From JBPRGG01 sp051418075 (lineage in GTDB: Bacteria; Bacteroidota; Bacteroidia; Cytophagales; Cyclobacteriaceae), in contig JBPRGG010000108.1 of NCBI GenBank assembly GCA_051418075.1, positions 1-17,427 on the forward strand: a stretch of DNA of 17,427 nt. The letters are read 5' to 3'. The position numbers were made by a program, and so were the translations under genes. Under the pieces are notes generated by a model, which was given only the letters and a program-made list of their open reading frames with translations, had not been told where the DNA came from and made no database searches. Below are positions 1-7,154 of this stretch, piece by piece (positions within the stretch are counted from its first letter, which is position 1; the number at the start of each line of letters is the position of its first letter).

Positions 1-65
1 CTTTCAAAATCTGTCGCCTGGTCTGGAACCCTATTTAAATATGTTTCCGGCAGATCATCCCTTAA

Positions 66-440
66 TCAAAGGTTTTAGGATTACTATATCGATTTTCCAA
101 TGATATTTATATTGCAGGAGGTCCGGGAATATCAATCACCAGATATTTTGAGAATGCTAGTGGGACAACTTATGCTCGATATTTACCTAATGGTGACAGA
201 GAAATATTTTTTCACTATACATTAAATGATGAAACTGAAAATCCGCTGGGTTTTGTTCATTTAGGCATCGGAAAAAACATTTCAAGATATTCATTTATTC
301 TACAATATCGACATCATTTCAGCCCTAACTTATCGGGCAAATATGTATCATACGATGATAATATATCCGGTAATGTATATCTTAAAAGCAAATTAATCAG
401 GTTGATATTTCTTTTGTCATTAAGTAAAAATAAAAATTAA
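66..440 (+). pseudogene. C-terminal part of outer-membrane beta-barrel-like protein, no start codon, apparent frameshift
   Basis: An open frame runs from just after a TAA at 63-65 to the TAA at 438-440, about 124 codons with no Met. The translation alternates polar and hydrophobic residues as in outer-membrane beta-strands (for example IYIAGGPGISITRYF and YSFILQYRHHF). Upstream, a different frame (2-103) reads sensibly up to KGFRITISIFQ and then stops; dropping one base near 86 would join it to the YRFSND start of this frame. This is either a real 1-nt frameshift in a decaying gene or a sequencing error, and the 5' end lies outside the window. It ends only 4 to 10 nt before the next barrel-like gene, so the two probably shared a transcript and may be tandem paralogues. 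The family is not identified. Confidence 0.5.
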
Positions 441-444
441 GCAT

Positions 445-1131
445 ATGTGCATGAATAAACTTATAGGTGTTACAATTTTATTATCCACATTGGTTAATGT
501 GTCTTATAGTCAAAATGTAAAATATGCAGGAGTTGAAGGATCAGTCTCGCATGATTATTATATTATACACGACCCTTGTAAAGAAATAGAGGAAGCTGCT
601 TTGCTTTTATCAGGGTCATTTGGATTTTTTATAGCACAATCTTTGAACGAAGACTTTTTACTTGAAACTGGTATTATATTTAAATATTATACAGAAGGTT
701 TTCAGGAAACCCAGCCAAGTTTTGCCAATAGAAAATTAATAGCATCCGGTGACGGTTTTCCGGCAGTGCAAATCCCTATAAGGCTAAGAACACACTTAAA
801 TTTAATAAAAAATAGATTATTTCTTTCTACCGTCTTAGGATATCATCTGAGTATTAATACTGATTATAAATATAATCCTGAATTTTACAATGGCAAATAT
901 TTTTCACTAATCGAAGCAGGAGCAGGCTTTGAATATTTTATCAGTGAAAATGTAGTCGTTTCATTGATCCCCAGTTATTTTATGGGTTTTTCAAGGATTT
1001 ATGAATATGAAATTAATACCTCCAAAGGCAACTGCACCACTGATGAAGCAATAAGCATCAGTAATGGAAGTTACCTCAGTATATTATCTTTAGGTTTAAA
1101 ATATAGGATTAGTGATTTATGGCATAAGTAA
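445..1131 (+). CDS. Small secreted outer-membrane beta-barrel-like protein
   Basis: The first possible start is ATG 445, but the ATG at 451 gives a clean signal peptide (MNKLIGVTILLSTLVNVSYS, then Q-N) and is the more likely start, giving 226 residues. The mature part has many amphipathic strand-like segments separated by polar turns (LETGIIFKYY, RLFLSTVLGYHLSIN, GAGFEYFISENVVVSLIPSYF) and ends in an aromatic/basic strand (LSLGLKYRIS), which fits an 8- to 10-strand outer-membrane barrel. Two pairs of cysteine-containing loops (around residues 45 and 198) may be extracellular. No enzyme motif is visible. It follows the broken barrel ORF closely and is clearly AT-rich compared with genes after 1660. 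The fold is inferred from strand periodicity; the substrate or partner is unknown. Confidence 0.75.
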   Translation: MCMNKLIGVTILLSTLVNVSYSQNVKYAGVEGSVSHDYYIIHDPCKEIEEAALLLSGSFGFFIAQSLNEDFLLETGIIFKYYTEGFQETQPSFANRKLIASGDGFPAVQIPIRLRTHLNLIKNRLFLSTVLGYHLSINTDYKYNPEFYNGKYFSLIEAGAGFEYFISENVVVSLIPSYFMGFSRIYEYEINTSKGNCTTDEAISISNGSYLSILSLGLKYRISDLWHK

Positions 1132-1220
1132 ATCAGATTACTTCAGCAGCCTTCAACAAAACTAAATTTTCATTCTTTACTTCCTTATTAATAGATATAT
1201 TTTCATTTTATTTAACAATA

Positions 1221-1639
1221 GCAGCTGAAGCCTCAGAGGCCAATCATTCTATTTTTTAATTAAATTACTTTTTTATGGAACTTCATATTATCATTGCTCA
1301 CAGGATTTGGCTGGACAGGATCCAAACAATTGATACAGGAAGCCTATCCACTGATCCTTGGCAGCAGTTGGATCTGCAAAAAATGGCTAAGCAAAATTTG
1401 ATTTGCCACCAAAGGGCTTTTAAATATTTATAGGAGCTGAACTGAAGCTGGGAAAATCATTACATCAATGTATTCAATACAGAAATTCAAAAGGATCGGT
1501 TTTTCAAAACTATGTTGCTGATATTTTATATCATATTATAAATCACAGCACCTATCATCGGGCCCAGATAGCTTTAATTTCAAGACAACAGCTGGTAATA
1601 CCTCCCAATTCAGACTATATTTTCTTTAAAAGGGGATGA
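1221..1639 (+). pseudogene. Decayed DinB/YfiT-family metalloprotein gene
   Basis: The gap between the barrel gene and the HD gene holds two adjoining fragments in different frames. Frame A (ATG 1275 to TAG 1431-1433, and open further upstream except for a TAA at 1257-1259) reads ELHIIIAHRIWLDRIQTID, which matches the first conserved helix of DinB-like proteins (HI..AHRIWL.RI). Frame B (1434-1639) reads IQYRNSKGSVFQ, then ILYHIINHSTYHRAQIA, then PPNSDYIFFKR, which is the classic DinB C-terminal signature with its NHxxxH metal ligands. DinB-fold proteins are about 150-170-residue four-helix-bundle metalloenzymes, often thiol-dependent transferases. The metal-binding histidines survive, but the frame is broken by at least one shift and one in-frame stop, so no intact product is expected. 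The extreme N-terminal helix is unclear. Confidence 0.72.
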
Positions 1640-1662
1640 TTGACTTTCGTCATACCTCGAGT

Positions 1663-2259
1663 TTATTTACTAAAATAACCCTGGCGCGCAGCCTGATCAA
1701 TAATATTTTTTACACAATACTCCCACAAACTGGCTGAGCCCTCCTCCATATGCTCATTTTTATTAATCACCTGTTGACGCTTGATCTTATTTTCTTTCCA
1801 GGAAATGCCTCCACTGTGGTAGTTCATCAGGGTGGGGTGAAACCGATCTAAAGCATTGGCAAATTTTGCTTCGGCTGTTTCCTTCAACTCAAATTCATCC
1901 CATAAGCGCCTGTATTCCTGAGCTTGTTCTTCCGGAAGCAAAGCAAACAAGCGGTCAGCCGCTTTCACTTCTTTTTCATGCTGAACAGCTTTGGCTTTAT
2001 CATCATATACATAGGCATCACCCGCATCGATCTCTACAATATCATGGATCAGTAACATTTTTACCACCTTCAACAGTTCAAGCTGTGGTTGATTAGCATG
2101 TTCCAATAACAAAACAGCCATTAACGTAAGGTGCCAGGAATGCTCTGCATCATTTTCGGTACGGCTACCATCGGTAATGTAATTCTTCCGGTAAATTTGC
2201 TTGATTTTGTCTGCCTCTACGATAAAGTCTATCTGTTTCTGCAATTTTTGCCAATCCAT
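1663..2259 (-). CDS. HD-domain hydrolase, YfbR/HDDC2-like 5'-nucleotidase
   Basis: This 198-residue soluble protein has the HD-superfamily metal site: H40 in NDAEHSWHL, H72-D73 in LLIHDIVEIDAGD with E76 and D78, and the distal D138 in NALDRFHP. Spacing and surrounding residues match the HD_3 group (YfbR, HDDC2, yeast YGK1), whose characterised members are divalent-metal-dependent 5'-(deoxy)nucleoside monophosphatases, and the length is typical for the group. The start is ATG with no alternative nearby. It is the last gene of a minus-strand run, 48 nt after the GNAT gene, so co-transcription is likely. Role in nucleotide-pool balance is inferred from the family; the substrate cannot be read from the sequence. 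Confidence 0.88.
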   Translation of the reverse strand: MDWQKLQKQIDFIVEADKIKQIYRKNYITDGSRTENDAEHSWHLTLMAVLLLEHANQPQLELLKVVKMLLIHDIVEIDAGDAYVYDDKAKAVQHEKEVKAADRLFALLPEEQAQEYRRLWDEFELKETAEAKFANALDRFHPTLMNYHSGGISWKENKIKRQQVINKNEHMEEGSASLWEYCVKNIIDQAARQGYFSK

Positions 2260-2307
2260 TAGTTTTCCTTTTCTTCTAAATTAATCCGGCTAATTAAGCC
2301 TGTAAAA

Positions 2308-2886
2308 TCATAATTGTTCTTCTTTTTCATATACAGCAGATTGAGAATGCCATTCTTTTTTCAAAATACTATAGACTTTCACATCAGTATATCCCTGGTT
2401 CAACAATTCGCCATCCCGTTCAATTCCTTCCAGCCTAAAACCCAGCTTTTCAGGTATACGACTGCTTTTTGTATTGCCTACTGCACATTTGATGGTAATG
2501 CGGTTCATTTCCCTTCTTGTAAAGGCATAATCGAGCAACGCCGCACATGACCTGTACATAATTCCTTTACCCTGAAAGTCCCTGGCCAGCCAATAACCGA
2601 TCTCAGTTTTCCGGTTCATAGGATCAGTTCCTTTGAAACCAATAATACCGGCAAATTTCTCCTGATGATGAATGACCAATATAATTTCTCTCAGCCCAGA
2701 ACCTGACCTGATTACATTTTGTACAAAATGGCGGGTATGAACCAATTTGGTGGTATGGTCCACAAAAGGCAACCAGGTTCGTAAATAATCACGATCACGG
2801 TCGATAGACTGAAAAAGATTTTCAGCATCTTCCAGTTCCAGTTGCTTTAAATAAGTTTCATGATCAATTTCAATCCTTAACAGCAT
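2308..2886 (-). CDS. GNAT N-acetyltransferase, RimJ/RimL type
   Basis: This 192-residue protein has the GNAT fold order of the RimL-like branch: an early RIEIDHETYLKQLELEDAE strand-helix, the central strand GIIGFKGTD, then EIGYWLARDFQGKGIM, which is the acetyl-CoA-binding loop (QGKGIM in the usual Q/RxxGxG/A place) followed by helix 3, and the late strand-helix NRITIKCAVGNTKSSRIPEKLGFRLEG, where N and S residues and the KLGF element are typical. Members acetylate protein N-termini (ribosomal proteins) or small amines; the acceptor cannot be assigned. The short acidic tail (VYEKEEQL) is outside the fold. It lies 85 nt after the DUF4130 gene and 48 nt before the HD gene. A -7-like box precedes it, so it may have its own promoter. 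Confidence 0.9.
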   Translation of the reverse strand: MLLRIEIDHETYLKQLELEDAENLFQSIDRDRDYLRTWLPFVDHTTKLVHTRHFVQNVIRSGSGLREIILVIHHQEKFAGIIGFKGTDPMNRKTEIGYWLARDFQGKGIMYRSCAALLDYAFTRREMNRITIKCAVGNTKSSRIPEKLGFRLEGIERDGELLNQGYTDVKVYSILKKEWHSQSAVYEKEEQL

Positions 2887-2906
2887 GTAGATAAATATTT
2901 AGCAGA

Positions 2907-2914
2907 CAAAACTA
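2907..2914 (-). promoter_or_regulatory. Possible -7 box for the GNAT-HD genes
   Basis: On the minus strand these bases read TAGTTTTG, an exact fit to the Bacteroidota -7 consensus TAnnTTTG, 20 nt before the GNAT start codon. No good TTTG element lies 19-21 nt further upstream, so this rests on one half of the promoter only. Confidence 0.3.
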
Positions 2915-2971
2915 ACTAAACCTGTAAAATGTTTACTTATGAATATCCTAATAAATGATTGCATTACCAAA

Positions 2972-3757
2972 TCAATCATCCTGATTAAGTTCAGTAAGGA
3001 AATTCCAGTACCTTTTGGGCATATGTTGCAATTGCAGCTTTTTATTTTTTCTTTCTTTGATATTTGCTGATTTGAAATAGTCCTGCCAAAGATGCTGGAA
3101 AAGGATTTCCTGATCAGATAATGTCTTTTGATCAATTCTTTTCTGTTTATCCAATTTCAAGTGTTCTATTTGCATTTGATAAACCTGATTCAGGTCATAA
3201 TAAAAGCCCTTGTCTCTGGTAACATCATATAAAACCCAGGGCTGATCAGCCAATCTGCTTTTAAAATGTCCTACCAGTAAAGGAATTACAAAATAATCAG
3301 ATCTAACCGGGGCAAAATAAATGTCATCCTTGGTCAGCTGAAAACGGATCAGGCCCTTGAGTCGATGCGATTCCTTTTTGACTTTGTCGGCCAGTTGATA
3401 GATCTTAAGCACATTATCATCCGTATATTCTTTTTCCACCTGGTTACAGCTGGCAAAAACCTTTTTCAGAAATTGAAATATGACTAATTCACTCTCAGAT
3501 TCCTGAGAAAGGAAAGCACAATGAATATTCTTAAAACATGTTGCTGAAATCCTGTGTCTCAAAGCTTTTAACACCCTTTCGGAACGGTCAATCCGTGTTT
3601 CTATCGCTATAGTCTGATCAAATAATCCTGGCTGGTACTTGTCAAATGGCTGGATCCGGACCGGATTTAGCTTAAGCCGGTAACATTCAAAAATGAGGCT
3701 AAACAACCCTTCATAAGAGCCGTCATAGAGTACAATTAAGTTTTGATTTTTATTCAT
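2972..3757 (-). CDS. DUF4130 / TIGR03915-type putative DNA-metabolism protein, partner of the radical SAM gene
   Basis: The chosen start is the ATG at 3757, giving 261 residues that begin MNKNQNLIVLYDGSYEGL. The frame is open for 44 more codons upstream, but these lie inside the radical SAM gene, do not resemble the family, and would skip the conserved YDGSxEGL beginning. That opening, a central basic/hydrophobic domain (SHRLKGLIRFQLTKDDIYFAPV, then FVIPLLVGHFKSRL) and the C-terminal PKRYWNFLTEL match the DUF4130 family, known as the partner of a radical SAM protein by phylogenetic profile and sometimes fused to a uracil-DNA-glycosylase-like domain. Here it is stand-alone. Start and upstream stop overlap by 8 nt, implying translational coupling. 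Biochemical activity is unknown; a DNA-repair role is inferred from the family. Confidence 0.85.
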   Translation of the reverse strand: MNKNQNLIVLYDGSYEGLFSLIFECYRLKLNPVRIQPFDKYQPGLFDQTIAIETRIDRSERVLKALRHRISATCFKNIHCAFLSQESESELVIFQFLKKVFASCNQVEKEYTDDNVLKIYQLADKVKKESHRLKGLIRFQLTKDDIYFAPVRSDYFVIPLLVGHFKSRLADQPWVLYDVTRDKGFYYDLNQVYQMQIEHLKLDKQKRIDQKTLSDQEILFQHLWQDYFKSANIKERKNKKLQLQHMPKRYWNFLTELNQDD

Positions 3758-5000
3758 TGAACAGGTTAAGTTGCTTGATATTGGTATTTTTAGAAACAGA
3801 TGGTTTGATGAGAAGCATTTTGATCTTTTCAGCCGGCAGATCCTTTGGCTGTGAGCAAGCATCACTATTGCAAATAAAAAACCTGGCACGTTTCCACACT
3901 ACCCCGAATTTTTTCAGGTGTTCCATAGTTACCCGCTGATTTTTACGCGCTGTCATGATCATACCTGCAGATTTCAAACCCACTCCGGGAATTCTGAGAA
4001 TCATTTCATATTCAGCCTGGTTGATGTCCAAAGGAAACAAATGTAAATTCCGTAAGGCATATGACAGTTTAGGATCCATCTGCAAATCCAGGTGGGGAAA
4101 ATGATCATTGACAATTTCATCTGCCTTAAACCGGTAAAACCGCATCAACCAATCAGCCTGGTAAAGCCTGTTTTCTCTTTTCAAAGGAGGTTCAGGCAAT
4201 GCGGGCAACCTGTTATCCTGATTTACCGGGATATAACCGGAATAATATACCCGCTTCAATTTTTGATTTTTGTAAAACCCAGAGGCCAATCTAAGTATTT
4301 GATGATCATTTTCTGCTGATGCTCCAATTACTAATTGAGTGCTTTGTCCGGCCGGGGTAAATTTAGGCGTATTTTTTAGTTGCTTGCCAGCTGATTGATA
4401 GCTGACTATCTGTTCATTCAGAAAATTCATGGGATCAATAACCTTCTGATAACTTTTTCCCGGAGCTAATCTTTGCAAACTTTGATCAGATGGTAGTTCT
4501 ATGTTAAGACTTAACCTGTCTGCATAAAGACCGGCCTGTGTCAATAATTCTTTGCTGGCACCTGGTATGGCTTTTAAATGAATGTATCCATTAAAATGGT
4601 GCTCCTGCCTCAGTTTACTAACTATACAGACCAGCTTTTCCATGGTATGATCAGCCGACTTAAAGATCCCGGAACTTAGGAATAATCCTTCTATATAATT
4701 TCGCCTGTAGAAATTAATGGTGATCGCTATGACTTCCTTTACCGTAAAGGCAGTCCTGGGAATATCATTGCTGTTTCTGTTAATACAATAGGCACAATCA
4801 AATTTACAATAATTAGTAAATAAAATTTTAAGCAGGGAAATACAACGACCGTCTTCGGTATAACTATGACATATGCCTGCTTTGGCTGTATTTCCCAATC
4901 CGCCACTATTTACCCGGTTACTACCGCTGGAGGCACAGGAAACATCATATTTAGCCGCATCAGCTAATACCTTTAATTTTTGTTTCAGATCCTTGTACAC
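3750..5000 (-). CDS. Radical SAM protein with helix-hairpin-helix tail, putative DNA modification/repair (TIGR03916 type)
   Basis: Counting from the furthest in-frame start (TTG 5015), the protein carries CxxxCxxC at C70-C74-C77 (NYCKFDCAYC), the 4Fe-4S ligands of a radical SAM enzyme. It also has extra conserved cysteines at 27, 49 and 58 in the family-specific DVSCASSGS and GICHSYTEDGRC segments, an ELPSDQS strand and APGKSY in the barrel, and a C-terminal helix-hairpin-helix (MILRIPGVGLKSAGMI), a non-specific DNA-binding motif. There is no nearby ATG. The TTG at 5015 coincides with a -7 box, so I prefer the in-frame GTG at 4998-5000, which puts AAKYD about 15 residues from the start, as in relatives. 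It is the first gene of the run and overlaps its DUF4130 partner. It likely generates a 5'-deoxyadenosyl radical acting on nucleic acid; the reaction is unknown. Confidence 0.88.
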   Translation of the reverse strand: MYKDLKQKLKVLADAAKYDVSCASSGSNRVNSGGLGNTAKAGICHSYTEDGRCISLLKILFTNYCKFDCAYCINRNSNDIPRTAFTVKEVIAITINFYRRNYIEGLFLSSGIFKSADHTMEKLVCIVSKLRQEHHFNGYIHLKAIPGASKELLTQAGLYADRLSLNIELPSDQSLQRLAPGKSYQKVIDPMNFLNEQIVSYQSAGKQLKNTPKFTPAGQSTQLVIGASAENDHQILRLASGFYKNQKLKRVYYSGYIPVNQDNRLPALPEPPLKRENRLYQADWLMRFYRFKADEIVNDHFPHLDLQMDPKLSYALRNLHLFPLDINQAEYEMILRIPGVGLKSAGMIMTARKNQRVTMEHLKKFGVVWKRARFFICNSDACSQPKDLPAEKIKMLLIKPSVSKNTNIKQLNLFNE

Positions 5001-5012
5001 TATTTTTTTTAG

Positions 5013-5020
5013 CAAATATA
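5013..5020 (-). promoter_or_regulatory. -7 box of the radical SAM operon
   Basis: The minus strand reads TATATTTG here, an exact TAnnTTTG match, 12 nt before the GTG start at 5000. Transcription would begin close to the start codon, giving a very short or absent leader. The -33 element 20 nt upstream is only a T-run, so support is partial. Confidence 0.4.
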
Positions 5021-5083
5021 CTAATTATATATGCAAAATAAAATCTATTTATCAGATTATTCATTATGTTACCATGGTTGATC

Positions 5084-5115
5084 ATTGATAAAGATCACAA
5101 AAACCCATAGTTTTA
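5084..5115 (+). promoter_or_regulatory. Promoter candidate of the SDR-HAD pair
   Basis: ATTG (5084-5087) and TAGTTTTA (5108-5115) are separated by 20 nt, close to the Bacteroidota pattern TTTG-N19-21-TAnnTTTG (the last base is A rather than G). Start of transcription would fall near 5121, about 27 nt before the ATG at 5148. It lies in the 147-bp region divergent from the radical SAM gene. Confidence 0.35.
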
Positions 5116-5147
5116 CTTTTTATCCATAATAACACCTTGATTTGTTT

Positions 5148-6149
5148 ATGAAAATACTTTTTATAGGAGGTACCGGCAATATTTCAACCGCATGTACCCG
5201 GCTAGCCAGCCAGAAAGGCATGGATGTGTTTATTTTAAACCGGGGAACCACTGCGGCTGATATTCCATCCGGAGTAAAAACCATTCAGGCAGATTATAGC
5301 GATCTAAATAGTTTTAGAAAGGCCGTGGAAGGACATTATTTTGATGTTGTGGCTAATTTTATTGCTTTTACAGAAGATGACGTAAAAAAGGATTTTGAAG
5401 TATTAGCTGGAAAAACAGCACAATATATTTTTATCAGTTCCGCTTCAGCTTATCAAAAGCCTTTATCCCATCCGGTAATCACCGAGTCCACCCCATTAAA
5501 AAATCCGTATTGGCAATATTCCCGGGATAAAATAGCCTGTGAAGATTTCCTGATCAGGATGTATCGCGAAGAGGATTTTCCGGTCACTATTGTCAGGCCC
5601 TCACTCACTTATGAAACGGTAATTCCGGTAGCCCTGGGCAGCTGGACTGATTATACCATTATTGACCGGATCAAAAAAGGGAAAAAGGTGATCATTCATG
5701 GTGATGGCACTTCTCTTTGGACCATCACCCACTCCCGGGATTTTGCCCTGGGATTTGTAGGTCTGTTAGGTCATCAGCAGGCGATCGGTGAAAATTTTCA
5801 TATTACTTCAGATGAAATCCTGAACTGGAACCAGATTTATCAAGCGGTGGCAGATGCCGCCGGAGCATCATTACAGGCGGTCCACATTCCATCCGATTAC
5901 ATTGCCCGGTTTGATGAATTCCAAAAAGGAAATCTGCTGGGTGATAAAGCTGTTAGTACCATTTTTGATAACAGTAAGATCAAAAGGTATGTACCTGATT
6001 TTAAAGCTGTTATTCCTTTTAAGCAAGGAATCAAGGAAACGGTCAAATGGTTTGAAGCTAATCCAGCCAGGATGAAAATACTGGAAGAAAATAACCTGTT
6101 TCTGGATAAAGTAATTGGCGCTTTCGAAAAGCTGAATACTAATGTCTAA
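5148..6149 (+). CDS. Extended SDR-family NAD(P)-dependent epimerase/dehydratase-like protein
   Basis: The frame opens with a TTG at 5142, but the ATG at 5148 gives MKILFIGGTGNIS, the expected N-terminal Rossmann strand, and is chosen (333 residues). The glycine motif is G7-G-T-G10-N-I-S13, with the third family glycine replaced by Ser. The acidic end of strand 3 gives QADYSD, the catalytic-serine region is ISSASAY, and the active-site pair is Y124 and K128 (YSRDK). RPSLTY after the lysine and the C-terminal substrate-binding half match epimerase/dehydratase-type extended SDRs, related to the CSP41/isoflavone-reductase-like groups. No signal peptide is present, so it is cytoplasmic. It overlaps the HAD phosphatase gene by 8 nt (ATG 6142, stop 6149), so the two are co-translated. 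Which sugar or other metabolite it acts on cannot be told. Confidence 0.9.
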   Translation: MKILFIGGTGNISTACTRLASQKGMDVFILNRGTTAADIPSGVKTIQADYSDLNSFRKAVEGHYFDVVANFIAFTEDDVKKDFEVLAGKTAQYIFISSASAYQKPLSHPVITESTPLKNPYWQYSRDKIACEDFLIRMYREEDFPVTIVRPSLTYETVIPVALGSWTDYTIIDRIKKGKKVIIHGDGTSLWTITHSRDFALGFVGLLGHQQAIGENFHITSDEILNWNQIYQAVADAAGASLQAVHIPSDYIARFDEFQKGNLLGDKAVSTIFDNSKIKRYVPDFKAVIPFKQGIKETVKWFEANPARMKILEENNLFLDKVIGAFEKLNTNV

Positions 6150-6771
6150 AAGCCTGATCTTTGACCTGGATGGTACTCTTTGGGATGCCAGCCAGATTTA
6201 TATGGAGGCCTGGAATCTGACCATGCAAAAGCAGAAGCTGGATGTTCAATTCAATCGAAGCCAGTTTGTCCAGCTTATTGGGATAGAGATCAACCAGGTA
6301 TTGGATCAGTACTTTCCTGGTATGACCGTCTCCCAAAGAAATGCATTAGTTAAAAAGGTAGAACTGCAACAAAACCTATTATTTAGTTCTCACCAAGTAA
6401 GGATATATCCTGGCATTGAAAAGTACCTGCCGCTTCTGGCTAAAAAGTATACCTTGTATATGGTCAGTAATTGTTCTTCTGAAGTACTGCAACAATTTAA
6501 GGATCAAAGCGGGTTAGCCACCCATTTTGAGGATTTCCGGGTATTTGGAGATAATCAAAAATCAAAATCAGAAAACATCATGGATCTGGCAGATCAATAC
6601 CAATTAAAGAGGCCGGTGTATATTGGAGACAAGCGTCATGACTGGCTGGCTTGCCAAAAAGCCAGAGTGGAATTTATCCAGGTGACTTATGGCTTTGACC
6701 CACCCATAGAAGAAGTATTAGGATTTGATAATTTTCAGGACCTGGCCCGGCACTTATTGGAGGTCGACTGA
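6142..6771 (+). CDS. HAD-family phosphatase, phosphoglycolate phosphatase/beta-phosphoglucomutase-like
   Basis: All four HAD motifs are present in this 209-residue protein: motif I FDLDGTL with nucleophile D8 and acid/base D10, motif II VSN with S109, motif III K142 in QKSKSENI, and motif IV IGDKRHD with D163 and D167. Between motifs I and II lies an all-helical cap of about 70 residues (C1 type, residues 15-85), as in Gph- and PGM-like members. Such enzymes remove phosphate from small sugar phosphates or nucleotides in the cytoplasm. Its ATG lies inside the last codons of the SDR gene, so translation is coupled. The pairing suggests a shared pathway, perhaps dephosphorylating a product of the SDR, but this is inference. 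Confidence 0.92.
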   Translation: MSKSLIFDLDGTLWDASQIYMEAWNLTMQKQKLDVQFNRSQFVQLIGIEINQVLDQYFPGMTVSQRNALVKKVELQQNLLFSSHQVRIYPGIEKYLPLLAKKYTLYMVSNCSSEVLQQFKDQSGLATHFEDFRVFGDNQKSKSENIMDLADQYQLKRPVYIGDKRHDWLACQKARVEFIQVTYGFDPPIEEVLGFDNFQDLARHLLEVD

Positions 6772-7095
6772 ATGAATTAATTGGTTTGACCCTTGACCAA
6801 CGGCCGGAAGGCAGCCTGCCCTTTAGTTTGTATGAACCAGGGCTTTTTATAATAGCAAAATGCAGGATATGAAGGCGGGCTGCTATAACCAGAACAAAAG
6901 GTCGCGGTAGGTGCGGGCTTTTGTCCTATCTTAATTTTTTTATTAAAGTCGTGAGTTTGCAATGATTTAAATTATAGGATGACCATCCGAATTTTTCGCT
7001 CCTGGGCCACTGAGCTCCTGCATTTGAACCTGGATTATTCCCAATTTTGGCTGCTCATCCCAAAAATAGACTTGTACTTTTAACAAACAAATAAC
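6772..7095. other. Non-coding gap with a GC-rich, inverted-repeat-rich island
   Basis: No credible gene is seen. The first ~150 nt differ from their surroundings: relatively GC-rich with imperfect inverted repeats, GCAGCCTGCCCTT (6811-6823) against AAGGCGGGCTGC (6872-6883), and ACAAAAG (6894-6900) against CTTTTGT (6918-6924), followed by a T-rich palindromic tract (about 6931-6946). A minus-strand frame of 61 codons crosses it (6777-6962) and is rich in P, F, Y and C, but has no recognisable domain. It could be a dispersed repeat, a structured RNA or the terminator region of the HAD gene. The rest (6965-7095) is plain AT-rich spacer. Confidence 0.4.
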
Positions 7096-7128
7096 ATTGT
7101 ATAACAAAAGCTATTTTTACTATCTTTC
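7096..7128 (+). promoter_or_regulatory. Promoter candidate of the NHL/T9SS protein gene
   Basis: ATTG (7096-7099) and TATCTTTC (7121-7128) lie 21 nt apart, a near match to TTTG-N19-21-TAnnTTTG. Transcription would begin near 7134, about 20 nt before the ATG at 7155. Confidence 0.4.
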
Positions 7129-7154
7129 CTGGATTATTAACAACCTATTATATC

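Noticed and set aside
2899..3135. 78-codon minus-strand frame at the end of the DUF4130 gene
   Set aside because: Most of it lies in another frame over the DUF4130 coding sequence and it has no domain-like features.
3758..3889. 44-residue N-terminal extension of the DUF4130 protein
   Set aside because: It overlaps the well-supported end of the radical SAM gene and the family begins at MNKNQNLIVLYDGSYEGL.
5142..5147. TTG start for the SDR gene
   Set aside because: ATG 5148 gives the canonical Rossmann start MKILFIGGTG.
6777..6962. Minus-strand 61-codon frame as a gene
   Set aside because: No recognisable motif, no ribosome or promoter signal, and it spans an inverted-repeat island; described as a finding instead.
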